A stretch of 64,000 nt of DNA from Bagarius yarrelli (taxonomy: Eukaryota; Chordata; Actinopteri; Siluriformes; Sisoridae). The translations under genes were made by a program, and so were the position numbers. The stretch spans positions 7,009,510-7,073,509 of the forward strand of contig VCAZ01000003.1 of NCBI GenBank assembly GCA_005784505.1. Reading direction: 5' to 3'. The notes beneath the pieces are model-generated. The model was not told the origin of the DNA, did no database searches, and saw only the letters and a list, made by a program, of their open reading frames with translations. How positions within the stretch are numbered: the stretch's first letter is position 1; each line of letters begins with the position of its first letter. Below are positions 54,038 to 64,000 of this stretch, in pieces.

Positions 54038-55932
54038 CACAGTCATGTGAAAAAATTAGGACATTCTATAAAAGCCGGGTTTTTTTTTAACATATTTGGA
54101 CATTTGGATATTTCGATTATTTTAAAGCAATATTTAAGTAATATAATCAAACAATTAAAAATGAAGAAAAAAACTTTTAAAAACTTCCTGTAAAATCCTG
54201 TATTTAACTTTCATGGGAGGTGTGCAAGAAGGAAACCAAATACAGAATTCCAGGAAAAGAACCTCATACCAACTGTGAAACATGGAGGTGGAAGTGTTCT
54301 GGTTTGGGGATACTATGCTGCAGCAGGACCTGGCCAGTTTACCATTATAAATCCACCATGAATTTTACTGTGTATCAGAGGGTGCTTGAGGAACATTTGA
54401 GTGCATCTGTGAAAAATTTAAAGCTAAAGCGGAACTGGACCCTGCAACATGACAAGGACCCAAAAACATACCAATAAATACACTGAGGACCAGCGGTAGG
54501 AGGTTCGTAGTAACAAAAGTAAACATTACCCTAAACAAATTACTCAAGTAAATGTAACAAACAATTTTTTGGGCTAACGTTTACTTTTATTGATGTGTAC
54601 TATTACTGTTACTCAAGCACATTTTTAGTAAAAACAAATGGTACATTTTTACTTTGGTACATTTGGCGTCTTTCCTCCGTTACTGTCAAATATGAATAAA
54701 TATGAGATTTTTAAAATAATTCGTTTATATGACTTTGGAGACTTTGGAGAGACTGCTGCGCGAGAGGCTGCTACAAATCTTCCACTTACATTTAGCGCGC
54801 GTTTAGCTGGAAGATGAAGCAAAGAAGTGTGTGTGTGTTTTGTCTATGTTTTCACTTCAAAATGTTAAAAAAAAAGTTTCATAATGCGATGAATGCTGTG
54901 TGCAACATAACCAATCATCATACAGGAATTCCAGCTCCAACCTAAAATCACGTAGCGTTAAGTGCCAGAATGAGGCCTCTTTGAACCCTGGTATCTATGG
55001 CCACTTTACCCTTATTGTAAAACCACATTCCACACACATTTTTTCCTAATATCCTGTTCGTGCAAAAAATGACAAATATCTTCTGAACCTACAAACAAAC
55101 ACATCTTCATGAACAAATGTTCATTTTAACATCTGCACATTTTCATATGCACAAAACACAAAACTAAATATACTGAACAGCATACTGGGACATCCTGCAT
55201 TTTTTGACACTAAGGTGTAAAACATCTATACAAAATCAAAACGAGATTGTATTTTATTTTATTCCTACCTAAATAATACATGTACTCATAAAATGTTAAA
55301 ATAAAGTATATTTTCAAAGGAGCTGCTTCTAAAAGGTAGAAAAATGAGTGTGATTAAGATTTGATTGTAAATGACAGGTGATGTGATGTTAATGTCCATT
55401 ACAGGACTGAGATTAATTTAGCTTCAACTTTACTTCAACCTGTGTAATATTAGCAGAACAGAGAAACTTTGAAGGAGAGGGATGTAAAAACTCACCAAGT
55501 TTATTGGAAACTTTTTACTCTTACTTGAGTAACTATTTAGGTTGTTACTTTTACTCTTACTTGAGTAAATATTTCCATAAGCACTTTTACTTGAGTACAG
55601 ATTTTGGCTACTCTATCCACCTCTGCCGAGGAATGGCTGATACTAAGAAATGAAGAGTCCTTGAATGGCCAGTTCTGAATCCTGTTAAGACTGTACATGC
55701 AAGAAACCCTTCAAACATCTTACAGCTGAAAAAAATTCTGCATTGAGGAGTGGGGCAAACTTTCCTCCATCGATGTCAGAAACGAGTTATTTCAAGGGAG
55801 GGTAACACTAGCTATTAAGGGGTAGGGTGTCCTTACTTTTTCCTCAGTTCGAATACAAATTTTTGTTAAAATCTTTTGTTTGAAAAACAAAGTTAATTAA
55901 ATGGGGTGTCTTAATTTTTCCACATGATTGTG
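54038..55932 (+). mobile_element. Tc1-type transposon remnant, split by a hAT element
   Basis: Ends CACAGTCATGTGAAAAAATT and its complement (AATTTTTCCACATGATTGTG). Transposase C-terminal pieces occur at 54222-54478 (VYQRVLEEHLSASVKNLKLK, LQHDKDPK, the second catalytic Asp in context) and again after 55630. The 54491-55625 segment is a separate insertion. Confidence 0.8.
54491..55625. mobile_element. Non-autonomous hAT-like transposon
   Basis: Terminal sequences CAGCGGTAGGAGG on the left and …TATCCACCTCTG on the right are imperfect inverted copies of a CAGAGGTGG-type hAT end. Subterminal ACTCAAGTAA / TTACTTGAGTA repeats are dense at both ends. Eight-base flanks CTGAGGAC and CCGAGGAA match at six positions, compatible with an 8-bp target duplication. 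No transposase ORF. Confidence 0.75.
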
Positions 55933-56229
55933 TAGTAAATTAGTGCATATATGTTCATTTCAACAAATTAATTAATTCATCCATCCATCCATCCATCCAT
56001 CCATCAATTCTTCACATACTTACATGTTTTTAGACAGTGGGAGGAAACTGTATTCAAGCCCTATGTCCCTCTAAGATGTTCCTAACTTGTTCAGGGCTGA
56101 GCACCAGTTCGGACATCATAGAGCACAACACAGGAGCAGGCATGATAGACAGGAGTAGAGGAGGTCGAACTAAAAAAAACACATAAAACATTACTACATT
56201 ACTGTTGGACAATTTCTGCATTAATCATG

Positions 56230-56545
56230 CATTTATAGAGATTTCTGGGCGGTCCACATAAATCTATTAGTATAAGAACCCAGTCCACTTAAACATCATC
56301 TAAAATCCATGGATTGATTTGAAAAGGGCTGTCCAGGCTTACCAGTCATCAAACCTGACTGAACTGGAGAAATTTTGCGAAGAAGAATAGTCCAAAATAA
56401 AAGAAGACAATAAGAAGCATCTATAGGCTGTTATTTCAGCAAAAGGTGGCTTATTTAATTTTAAGGTGGCTTATTTCATTATTTAATTGGGGTGCCCAAA
56501 TTTTTGCACATCTTTTTTTGTTATGATTTACACTTTTCTTTGTTG
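56230..56545 (+). mobile_element. Tc1-type transposon 3' remnant
   Basis: Contains AACATCATCTAAAATCCATGG, GATTTGAAAAGGGCTGTCC and GGTGCCCAAATTTTTGCAC, which resemble the transposase C-terminal and right-end sequence of a common fish Tc1 family. The left part is absent. It lies between exons 4 and 3 of the slc46a3-like pseudogene. Confidence 0.6.
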
Positions 56546-56911
56546 AACTTTAAGAGACTAAAAATACTGCTTACTTTTCAATCAAGATGTTAATATTTTC
56601 CCCTAAAACAGCAACTAAAGGGTTAATTTAAGAAAGCTCATTATATCTTTTTATAACTATTAATTCATGTAATGTTTATTTTTTACATTATGTAAAGTTT
56701 ATTTTAGAACAGCAGCAAAAAAAGATGGTGTGGGCATCAACCTTACTGCTGAGTGTCAAACAAGATTCAAATCATCTCCACTAAGCTCCAATTTTATTCA
56801 CTTACCCAAAAACATAAGCAGTGTGGTCTTGGCAAAGGCTGCCATGGAGAAGCCAATGGCGACACTTAACAGTCCAAGCAGAGTAATGTGAGTATCAGGC
56901 AGCCATTGGTC

Positions 56912-58263
56912 ATTCAATTCAATCAGTTTTATTTGTATAGCGCTTTTCACAATGTGATTGTCACAAAGCAGCTTTACAATGAAGAAATTATAAAACAGAA
57001 TTAAACATAAAATCGTTGCCCTGATTGAGCAAGGCCGGGGGCGCGGTGGCAAGGAAAAATCCCTAAGATGAGATAGGAAGAAACCTTGAGAGGAACCAGA
57101 CTCAGCAGGGAACCCATCCCATTGGGTGAAAACAGGTAGCCAGGGATCATGAAGTTACATCGTGTGTGTGTGTGTAAACAACTATAATCATTAGTCCTTA
57201 GAGCAGCCGAAACGTCTTTATGCGAAGTGGGTAGTCCTAGATCGCCCGGTGATGCCTCATCCGTGGGCAGGTCACAGGGAAGGGACCGACAGGACGGGCC
57301 GGTGGTGGGGTCTGGATCACCGGCAGCTCCGTTGTGGCGTATGTAAGCTCAACAGAGAGAGAGGAGAGAGAGAGAGAAAGAGAGAGAAGAGAGAGTGAAA
57401 GGAAGTCAAAAAGAAGGAAACAGTAAATGACAATGTAATCACACGGTTTGGATTGATTAAGTGACAATGTAGAGGCAAGGAGGACTCCGGCAGAACTAAC
57501 TAGGTCAGCATAACTAAAGGAACCAGAGGGAAACACAGACATGAGGGCTCCCTGATATGTTAAGCAACCGGCCGCTTCATCAATCAACACCGTGATCAAT
57601 AAGAGAGGGGAAGACAGCATCTCAACATACCAGATCACCTTAATACTCAACACCCATGAGTCCCCCGGATCTGCTCCTTTATCTAAGGGGAATCAATACA
57701 AAAGGCTTGATTAAATAAATATGTTTTTAACCTGGACTTAACACTGAGACTGTGTCTGATTCCGAACATACATAGGGAGGTTATCCATAGCAAAGGGGCC
57801 CTGTAGGCAAAGGCTCTGCCCCTGCTGTAGTTTTATAATACGCGGTACTGACAGGCAGCCTGCATCCTTTGATCGAAGTAGGCGTGGTGGAACGTAAGAC
57901 ACTAGAAGTCCGCTTAAGTACTGCGGCGCGAGACCATTTAGAGCTTTATAGGTTAGAAGTAGTATTTTAAAGTCAATGCGGTGTCTCACTGGGAGCCAAT
58001 GCAGTGCGGATAGGACCGGCGTGATGTGCTCGTATCTTTAGTTCTAGTGAGGGACTCTCGCGGCTGCGTTCGGACTAGCTGAAGTTTATTAATGCACTGT
58101 TGAACATCCAGACAGTAAAGCGTTACAGTAATCCAGCCTGGATGTGATAAACGCATGAACTAATTTTTCGCATCAGTAAGCGACAAGATATTTCTTATTT
58201 TAGCGATATTTCTGAGATGATTAAAACGCTATCCTGCTAATATTATTGACATGGGCTTCAAAT
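56912..58263 (-). mobile_element. L2-clade LINE copy J inside an slc46a3-like exon
   Basis: 5'-truncated L2 of the same family as F and G, minus strand. It runs from the RT C-terminal region (KILLLTYKALNGLAPQYLSG at about 57930-57990) through a 3' UTR with (GA)n at 57353-57395 to the tail at 56912-56960. Coding sequence of the host exon resumes directly on each side (LLSL before, DQWLPDTHITLL after). It carries many single-base deletions compared with F and G. Confidence 0.9.
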
Positions 58264-60057
58264 GAGTGACAGCAGAGTCACACCAGCAAAACTACTCAGG
58301 TAGTGTTAAGAGCAGATCCACAGCCAATGAGCACTTCACTCCAACACAGCGGAGGATTCAGCTCATACAGTAGAATGATAGACATTGCACCTAAAGTGGA
58401 GACCTGAACAATAATACGAATAGTAATAACTCTTAATTCAGCAATTGTTATAAATTTAATGTGTGAATAAACACAATATATATGAATGTATAACAGGTAA
58501 CAGGGAAGTTTCCCAAATATTTGCAACAAACTGCTTTAATATTTTCGTGTTTTTTCTTGGATTAGTTTATAGGGTTTACAAGATGTCTGAGGCATATGGT
58601 GTAACAATTTCAGAATTTTACAGAATTCTTTGAATTCTCCATGACCCTAAGCAAATCAAACTGTGAATGATTGTGTGTCAGACAGACACACAGTTGTCCA
58701 ATAAAAGATCAATGTAGTCCATACCTTCTGCCTGCAGAGACTACATACTGACTGACACAATGTTGCAGCAATTACAGATTATGAAATTGTTTAAATGTTA
58801 GAATTAAGCAGATGCTAAGCACGTAGGAGCACAATTATCAATAAAATTTATTTTTAAAAGGTTGTGTCTATACTACATTTACCTGTACAACTTTCCCCAC
58901 ACTAATTACAAATAGCATATGACTATAATTGATTGCAACTGTTTTGGTTTAATGTGTAAAATTTTATCTATTTCATTGTTTAACATTAAAATAAGAAACA
59001 CTACGTCATTTATGTAAGAGCTTAAATCAAATTTGGATCCATCATAGAATTTAAATGACTATGCTTTACCTTGTAAAAGACAAAAGCACCCAGGATGAGC
59101 AGCAGCACTGCATTTCTCCTCCTTGTAGACACTGAGAAAAGCAGGTAAACACCATGAAAGCACCTGGTCATGGTCTGAGGCGTAGCTTGATGCAGAGGCT
59201 CGGCATCTGCCCTGTGACTTAATATGCTATGCATCAGAGGCCGATTTTGTCCAGAAGGAAACTGATACTCCTTTAGGAACCCCAGCACATAAATCAGGTT
59301 AAGCAGATGGAGCATGGATGCTGAAAGAAATGGCCAGTTAAAGCCAGCAGCCCGAATATAGAATCCAGTGCAAAGGGAGCCTAAACCAGACAGCACACCT
59401 AGGACCATATCCAGTCGGGCCATACGTACAGTCCACCTTGCAGCCATGGTAGTCACTGTATGACAACAGAAACACTGAGGAGACCAGGCTAGAAAAGAGG
59501 AAACAGAGCTCAGTCTGGATAAGGAAGTAAGACGTTTCCCTCTGAACAGCCTGCCACACAAGCAAGTGCATTGAATTAGCTGAGACTACAGAGATCAAAT
59601 GACCAAAGAATATGACACTAAAAGAGTCTGAGCACAATCGCTTTGCAAAACCTAGAGTTTTTATAAAGTAATTATTCAGTGTAAAGATTTGGAGAACAAG
59701 AAAATTGTAAATTGTGTTGTTTACAACTTCCTATTTAATAATCTATAATAAAATCAAAACAATCCAAATTGATCTTAATATATATTCATAGATTTGCATC
59801 TGTAAAATTATCAATTGCAATTTAAAAAAAGTTTTAGCTATGATCTCATAGAGTTCGTGTCTGAATCTTACCTGATGAATCGTTAAATTGGTATAGTTGT
59901 TTGAGCAGTGAGACTGAGTTATACTGACAGAAAATGGAGATCCACCAAGCTCTTTCCACAGCCTCCTGTAGATATACTGCTGTAGTAGGGGATAGGTCAT
60001 AAACATGGCAAAGGCATGAAGACCAACCACAGGCTCAATCACAGTCAGACACCCCAT

Positions 60058-60805
60058 CTCACCTGCTCTCCTACAGTCAGGTACTGTCAGATAACATTAA
60101 ACAGAATCTAAATATATATTTCAATTCAGTGATACCTGGCTTTATATTTATCTATCTGCAAATGTTTAGTAACTTTAATAATAATAATTAATAAAAGGCA
60201 TTTAAAACCTTTTAGTGTATTTAGGATTATAGGAAATTATATGTAATTAAATAATTGCATCTGACATAATAACATTATGCAAACATTATAAAAACAAACC
60301 AGTGATGTGATTCTTACCTGATTAAATAAAAATCTTTTATCCATTTACCTTTTTATGTTATTCAATGCTATCCAGGATATTTTTCATTCTGAGTCTTTAT
60401 TCCTGTATAATAGGTGACCACAGAAGAAATCACCTGCCTGGAAACTCTGACGCTTGGTTTGTGAAGGAAGCTAATCGCCAAAGAAATACTCCAATATGTG
60501 TTTGTGTGTGTGTGTTGTGATCACTAGAGGGTGGAGGGTAAAAAGAGGCTTACAGGATACAGTTTGAGTAAAAGGGTAAAAGGGACAGTTTGAGTACAAG
60601 CCTTGCCTAATTTTTTAAAGGGGAAAAAGGATAATTTGGATTTCACTGTTCATTCATTGTTACCACAATGTGTTTTCTATTTGTTTTGTTTTCTTATATC
60701 TTGTGGTTCTCTGATGATATCAGAAATGAATGAATCATGAATGAATCACCATGAAATGTGTATTTTGTCCTTTATTGCTTTACTTTTTGTTTCTGTTTAT
60801 AATGG
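60058..60805. other. Region upstream of the slc46a3-like start
   Basis: AT-rich, with a GTGTGTGTG run at about 60497-60517. It presumably held the promoter and 5' UTR of the slc46a3-like gene. No motif can be assigned. Confidence 0.4.
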
Positions 60806-60807
60806 TA

Positions 60808-62002
60808 CAACCTGAATTTCATAAAAAGTTGGGACATTTTTAAATTTTCAACTCACATGAGCCAATATTTTATTCCCAATAGAACATAGATAACTTACCA
60901 AATACATAAACTAAGAAATGTTACAATTTTATGCAAAAAATTAGCTCATTTCAAATTTGATTTTGTCTAAAGGTCCCATTCTTGCCTGATTTAGGTTTTC
61001 AGCTGCTGAAGAGTTTGTGGTAGTCTTTGGCGTATTTTTTCGTTTAATGATGCGACAAATGTTCTCTATAGGTGAAAGATCTGGACTGTAGGCTGATTAA
61101 TTCAGCACCTGGACTCTTCTACTACAAAGCCATGCTGTTGTAATAGCTGCAGTATGTGGTTTCGCATTGTCCTGCTGAAATACACAAAACCTTCTCTAAA
61201 ATAAACGTTGTCTGGAGGGGAGCATATGTTACTCTAAACCCTTTAGATACCTTTAAGCATTCATAATGCCTTCAAAAACAAGCAAACTGCCCATACCGTG
61301 TGCACTTATGCCCCCAAACCATCAGAGATGTTGGCTTTTGAACTGAATGCTGATAACATGATGGAAGGTTTCCGTCCATTTTAGCCTGGAGGACACAGCG
61401 CCCATGATTTCCAGTAAGTAGGTCAAATTTGAATTTGTCTGACCATAGAACAGTGATGCATGTCGTCTAAGGGCCCAAAGACCACGAAACTCAAACAAAG
61501 CTCTTCAGCCTTGCTCCTTATGCACAAAGATTTTGCAAGTTTCTCTTTTTTTAATGATGTTATGCACTGCAGATAATGAGATTTACGAAGCGTTTGCAAT
61601 TTGACATTGAGGACTGTTTTTAAAATATTACACAATCTTTTTACACACTCTTTCACAGATTGGAGAGCTTCTGCCCATATTTACTTCTGAGAGACTCTGC
61701 CTCTCTAAAACTTCCCTTTTATAGCTAATCATGTTACAGACCTGATGAAAATTTTTGCTAGCTGAATCTTTCCAAAATCCTGAATCTGTTACCCCTTTAC
61801 CAACTACTTTGAGACCTAAAGCAGGCATCAAATTTAAAATAGTGAAAAAAAAGTGTACAATTTCTCAGTTTAAACATCTGTTGTTATCTATGTTTTATTA
61901 TAAATGAAATATTGGCTCATGTGATTCGAAATTCTTTTAGTTTTTATTTTATTCAAATAAAAAAAAAAAAAAAAAGTCCCAACTTTTCCAGAACTTGGTT
62001 TG
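60808..62002 (-). mobile_element. TA-flanked DNA transposon, decayed
   Basis: Imperfect inverted ends: CAACCTGAATTTCATAAAAA plus GTTGGGAC on the left, GTCCCAACTTTTCCAG…GGTTTG on the right, with TA at both borders. The minus strand around 61100-61010 resembles the PDLSPIEN/IIKRK…TLQQLK third-motif region of IS630/Tc1-type transposases, but with a stop in the motif and shifted frame. Superfamily assignment is tentative. Confidence 0.7.
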
Positions 62003-62004
62003 TA

Positions 62005-64000
62005 GATAAACGTAGCCAATAACTATTGAGTCACATTAAAAATTCTTAAATGTAAGCTTTTATTACAGAAGTTTTCCTTAGTGTAAACTATATTTTAAAA
62101 AAAACATTGCACATTTTTGTACTACGGTGGTATTTTATTTAAATATTTATCCCCCAAAGTGCATACAAATCTTTCAGGTTATAAATATTCTTCATTCCTC
62201 AAGATTAATAGTAATTAAGCTACAGTTACAGATACATTTACAGTGTTACCATCAAAAATGAAAAATTAAAAAAGCACAGACAAAGAAGAGAGATGATCTG
62301 CGCAGACAAACATGCACTGCTGAGTCCTATGACACAATAAATATTATGCATGTGGATGCAAGTGTATGCAAATTGTAGTCATTGGAAATAAGAAGCAGAA
62401 TAAAACAAAACAAGGAAATATGCAGAGATATTTACTTCTGTAGATATGCTTCAATCCCTGATCTATTTTTACCTCTATGCAGTAGCACAAAGTTGTTAGT
62501 AGTCATTAGAAACTAAGGTAATTAGCCCCTTAAACTCCTAGCTTATTAATCAATTATATGTGGTCAGTAGCTGCTAGAAATTATCTAGTAAAATATATAA
62601 GGCAACTAATGTATGTTTGTAAATATCAATTTGTTCTAAAGGTTGAGGGGTTAAAACATTTAAAACATTCAGCACTCAGGTTTGGTCTGTTATTCAATAC
62701 AGTGGTCTTATTTTTATAAAAATTTATGAATGTGCACATTATTATGTAACATTTATTCTAGATTTATCTAGATGAAGCTTAAATGTCAGAAACAGTGGGA
62801 TGATTAAAAGTGCAAATCAGGATGTTTCGAGAAAGTTTCTTTGGATACTTCATGTAATGTCAAATCACAGTTGGTTGGAAGGTAGACATGTTTCTGCATT
62901 TAATACTGATATTAAGAACCACTCATTTATTTCCAGTTATATACAGAAATTTAGTATGTTCATTCTAATATATGTAGCCTGATTTTTGAAAACATTCTGA
63001 TTTGAGAATTGAGAGAGATAGAAATAAGAGGCAGAGCACAATCTATAAATAATAAAATGTGAAAACAAATAAGCAATTAAATTGAACTTATTCCAGCAGT
63101 TATTTTTATGAATCAGTCAAAGAACTGCAGCAACAACACAGATTTTAAAAAACTCCTCTGTTTTTGCCATGGTACAGGATGTCAAGGCACATTAATCCAA
63201 TATGTATTAGGGTTAAATTCTTGAATGAACCTAAGTGTACGAGAAGCCAATAAACCATATGCTGGTATAAAAGCTGATGTATAAAAAAATAATATAGTTT
63301 TAACCACATTCCTATAAAAGATTTTCCTGATAATCTTTTAAAATGCCATCTAAAATCTACCTGTAATAATAATAGCTCAACCTTGTGCTTTTTTTGGCAA
63401 AAACAGAGACTTTTCAAAGAATTTTAAAAAACAAATATTGACTACATATTACTGACAGGACATTGTAAAATATTTTTTAAAAATTCAGGCCACAATACAA
63501 CATGCAATTGTACATTGATTTAAAATACTTTCTAACCAGAAAAATTCTTATTACTAACAAAACAAGATGTCCAGAAAAAAAAATGAGAAAAAAACAGCTT
63601 TTTTCCCCTTGTTGCTGTTCTTGAATTGACCTATGAAAAGCACCATCAAACACTGATATAGAAAAAATACAGATACATGTCTGACAATTTTCTTTGTTAG
63701 AAGTATCAAAATTGTTCTCAGAAAAAATGTGGTGCAAGTTATTAAAAATGAGAAGATAATTTCTTGGAACATTATTTGCTTGGTTGGCCAAACTTATTTA
63801 ATTATTTTATTTTTTCACCACTTTTTATTGCTATAAATGAATTGACTAGGGTCAGCCAGTTATTACTAAAACAATTCTGGATATATTTCTAAATCTAATG
63901 CAACATACAATTTTATTTTTATGGAAAAAACTTTCTCTTATCTAAAAAAAAATCCCTGAAAGTACAATCGCATTTTAAAAAAGTTATATTGTGGGTATTT
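62005..64000. other. AT-rich sequence, no gene recognised
   Basis: Short open frames only, none with family resemblance, splice structure or codon bias. It could include a 3' UTR of a gene beyond the window edge. No transposon ends are recognised. Confidence 0.45.

Larger units (their letters stand above)
56087..60057 (-). pseudogene. slc46a3: slc46a3-like lysosomal transporter, disrupted
   Basis: Minus-strand exons: 60057-59872 (start; VIEPVVGLHAFAMFMTYPLL, QQYIYRRLWKELG), 59550-59070, 58403-56806 (interrupted) and 56169-56087. Splice sites are mostly good. By memory of human SLC46A3 the order and motifs fit (SYSDYHG in the TM2-3 loop; DMVLGVLSGLGSL; ELNPPLCWSEVLIGCGSAL; FSMAAFAKTTLLMFL; SIMPAPVLCSMMSEL). 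Lesions: about 60 residues (TM3-TM5 region) are missing at about 59430 and the frame changes there; one base is lost or gained near 58305; an L2 copy occupies 56912-58263 inside exon 3. The exon for the last helices is not found. SLC46A3 is a lysosomal MFS transporter. The gene appears dead unless the assembly is wrong here. Confidence 0.78.

Noticed and set aside
55979..56006. CRISPR-like short repeats (CCATCCATC…)
   Set aside because: A simple tetranucleotide microsatellite with no spacers, in an animal genome.
59022..59561. 179-residue frame read as an intact novel membrane protein
   Set aside because: Its N-terminal third is out of frame with the family sequence. It is the downstream half of slc46a3-like exon 2 after the deletion-linked frame change.
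63145..63791. Minus-strand frames of 72-104 residues near the right edge
   Set aside because: AT-rich Phe/Ile/Lys/Asn-heavy readings without motifs or codon bias; no support as exons.

Overview
This is a nuclear genomic window from a teleost-like fish. Genes are split into short exons with GT/AG introns, the non-coding DNA is AT-rich, and there are many Tc1/mariner, L2-type LINE and tRNA-derived SINE copies of the kind that fill fish genomes. No bacterial, viral or organellar gene set is present.

Layout. 1-451 (+): last two exons of a fibrinogen-domain gene, closest by eye to fgl1. 1382-5311 (-): complete thsd1, 4 coding exons, 862 aa. 5.3-15.1 kb: transposon graveyard with opposed L2 copies interrupted by Tc1 elements. 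15150-21513 (-): complete vps36, 14 coding exons, 381 aa. 21514-22486: head-to-head intergenic promoter region. 22487-31372 (+): complete proser1, 12 coding exons, 779 aa, with two Tc1-type transposons between (TA)n tracts in one intron. 33956-39466 (+): complete stoml3-like gene, 7 exons, 277 aa. 39.5-56 kb: second repeat-rich block, with an RTE LINE split by a Tc1 element, a gypsy scrap, a cluster of L2 fragments in both orientations including a ~1.4-1.7 kb inverted pair, an interstitial telomeric tract, and a Tc1 element split by a hAT element. 56087-60057 (-): an slc46a3-like transporter gene that looks dead, with an internal coding deletion, a frameshift and an L2 inserted in a coding exon. 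60.8-62.0 kb: another decayed TA-flanked transposon. The rest is AT-rich with nothing recognised.

The host genes are not an operon or pathway. They are a conserved-synteny group: human THSD1, VPS36, PROSER1, STOML3 and SLC46A3 all lie on chromosome 13, in three separate places, but here they sit within about 60 kb. Vps36 acts in ESCRT-II endosomal sorting, Proser1 in chromatin (TET2/OGT), Stoml3 in sensory-neuron membranes, and Thsd1 at endothelial adhesions.

I found no clearly new enzymatic or defence system. The observations most worth checking are the slc46a3 disruption, the head-to-head L2 pair with junction microhomology, the telomeric tract inside an L2, the expanded pyrimidine tract at a stoml3 splice acceptor, and an almost perfect 35-nt-arm hairpin in a stoml3 intron. 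Exon limits were read by eye from reading frame, splice consensus and remembered family sequences; no alignment was run.
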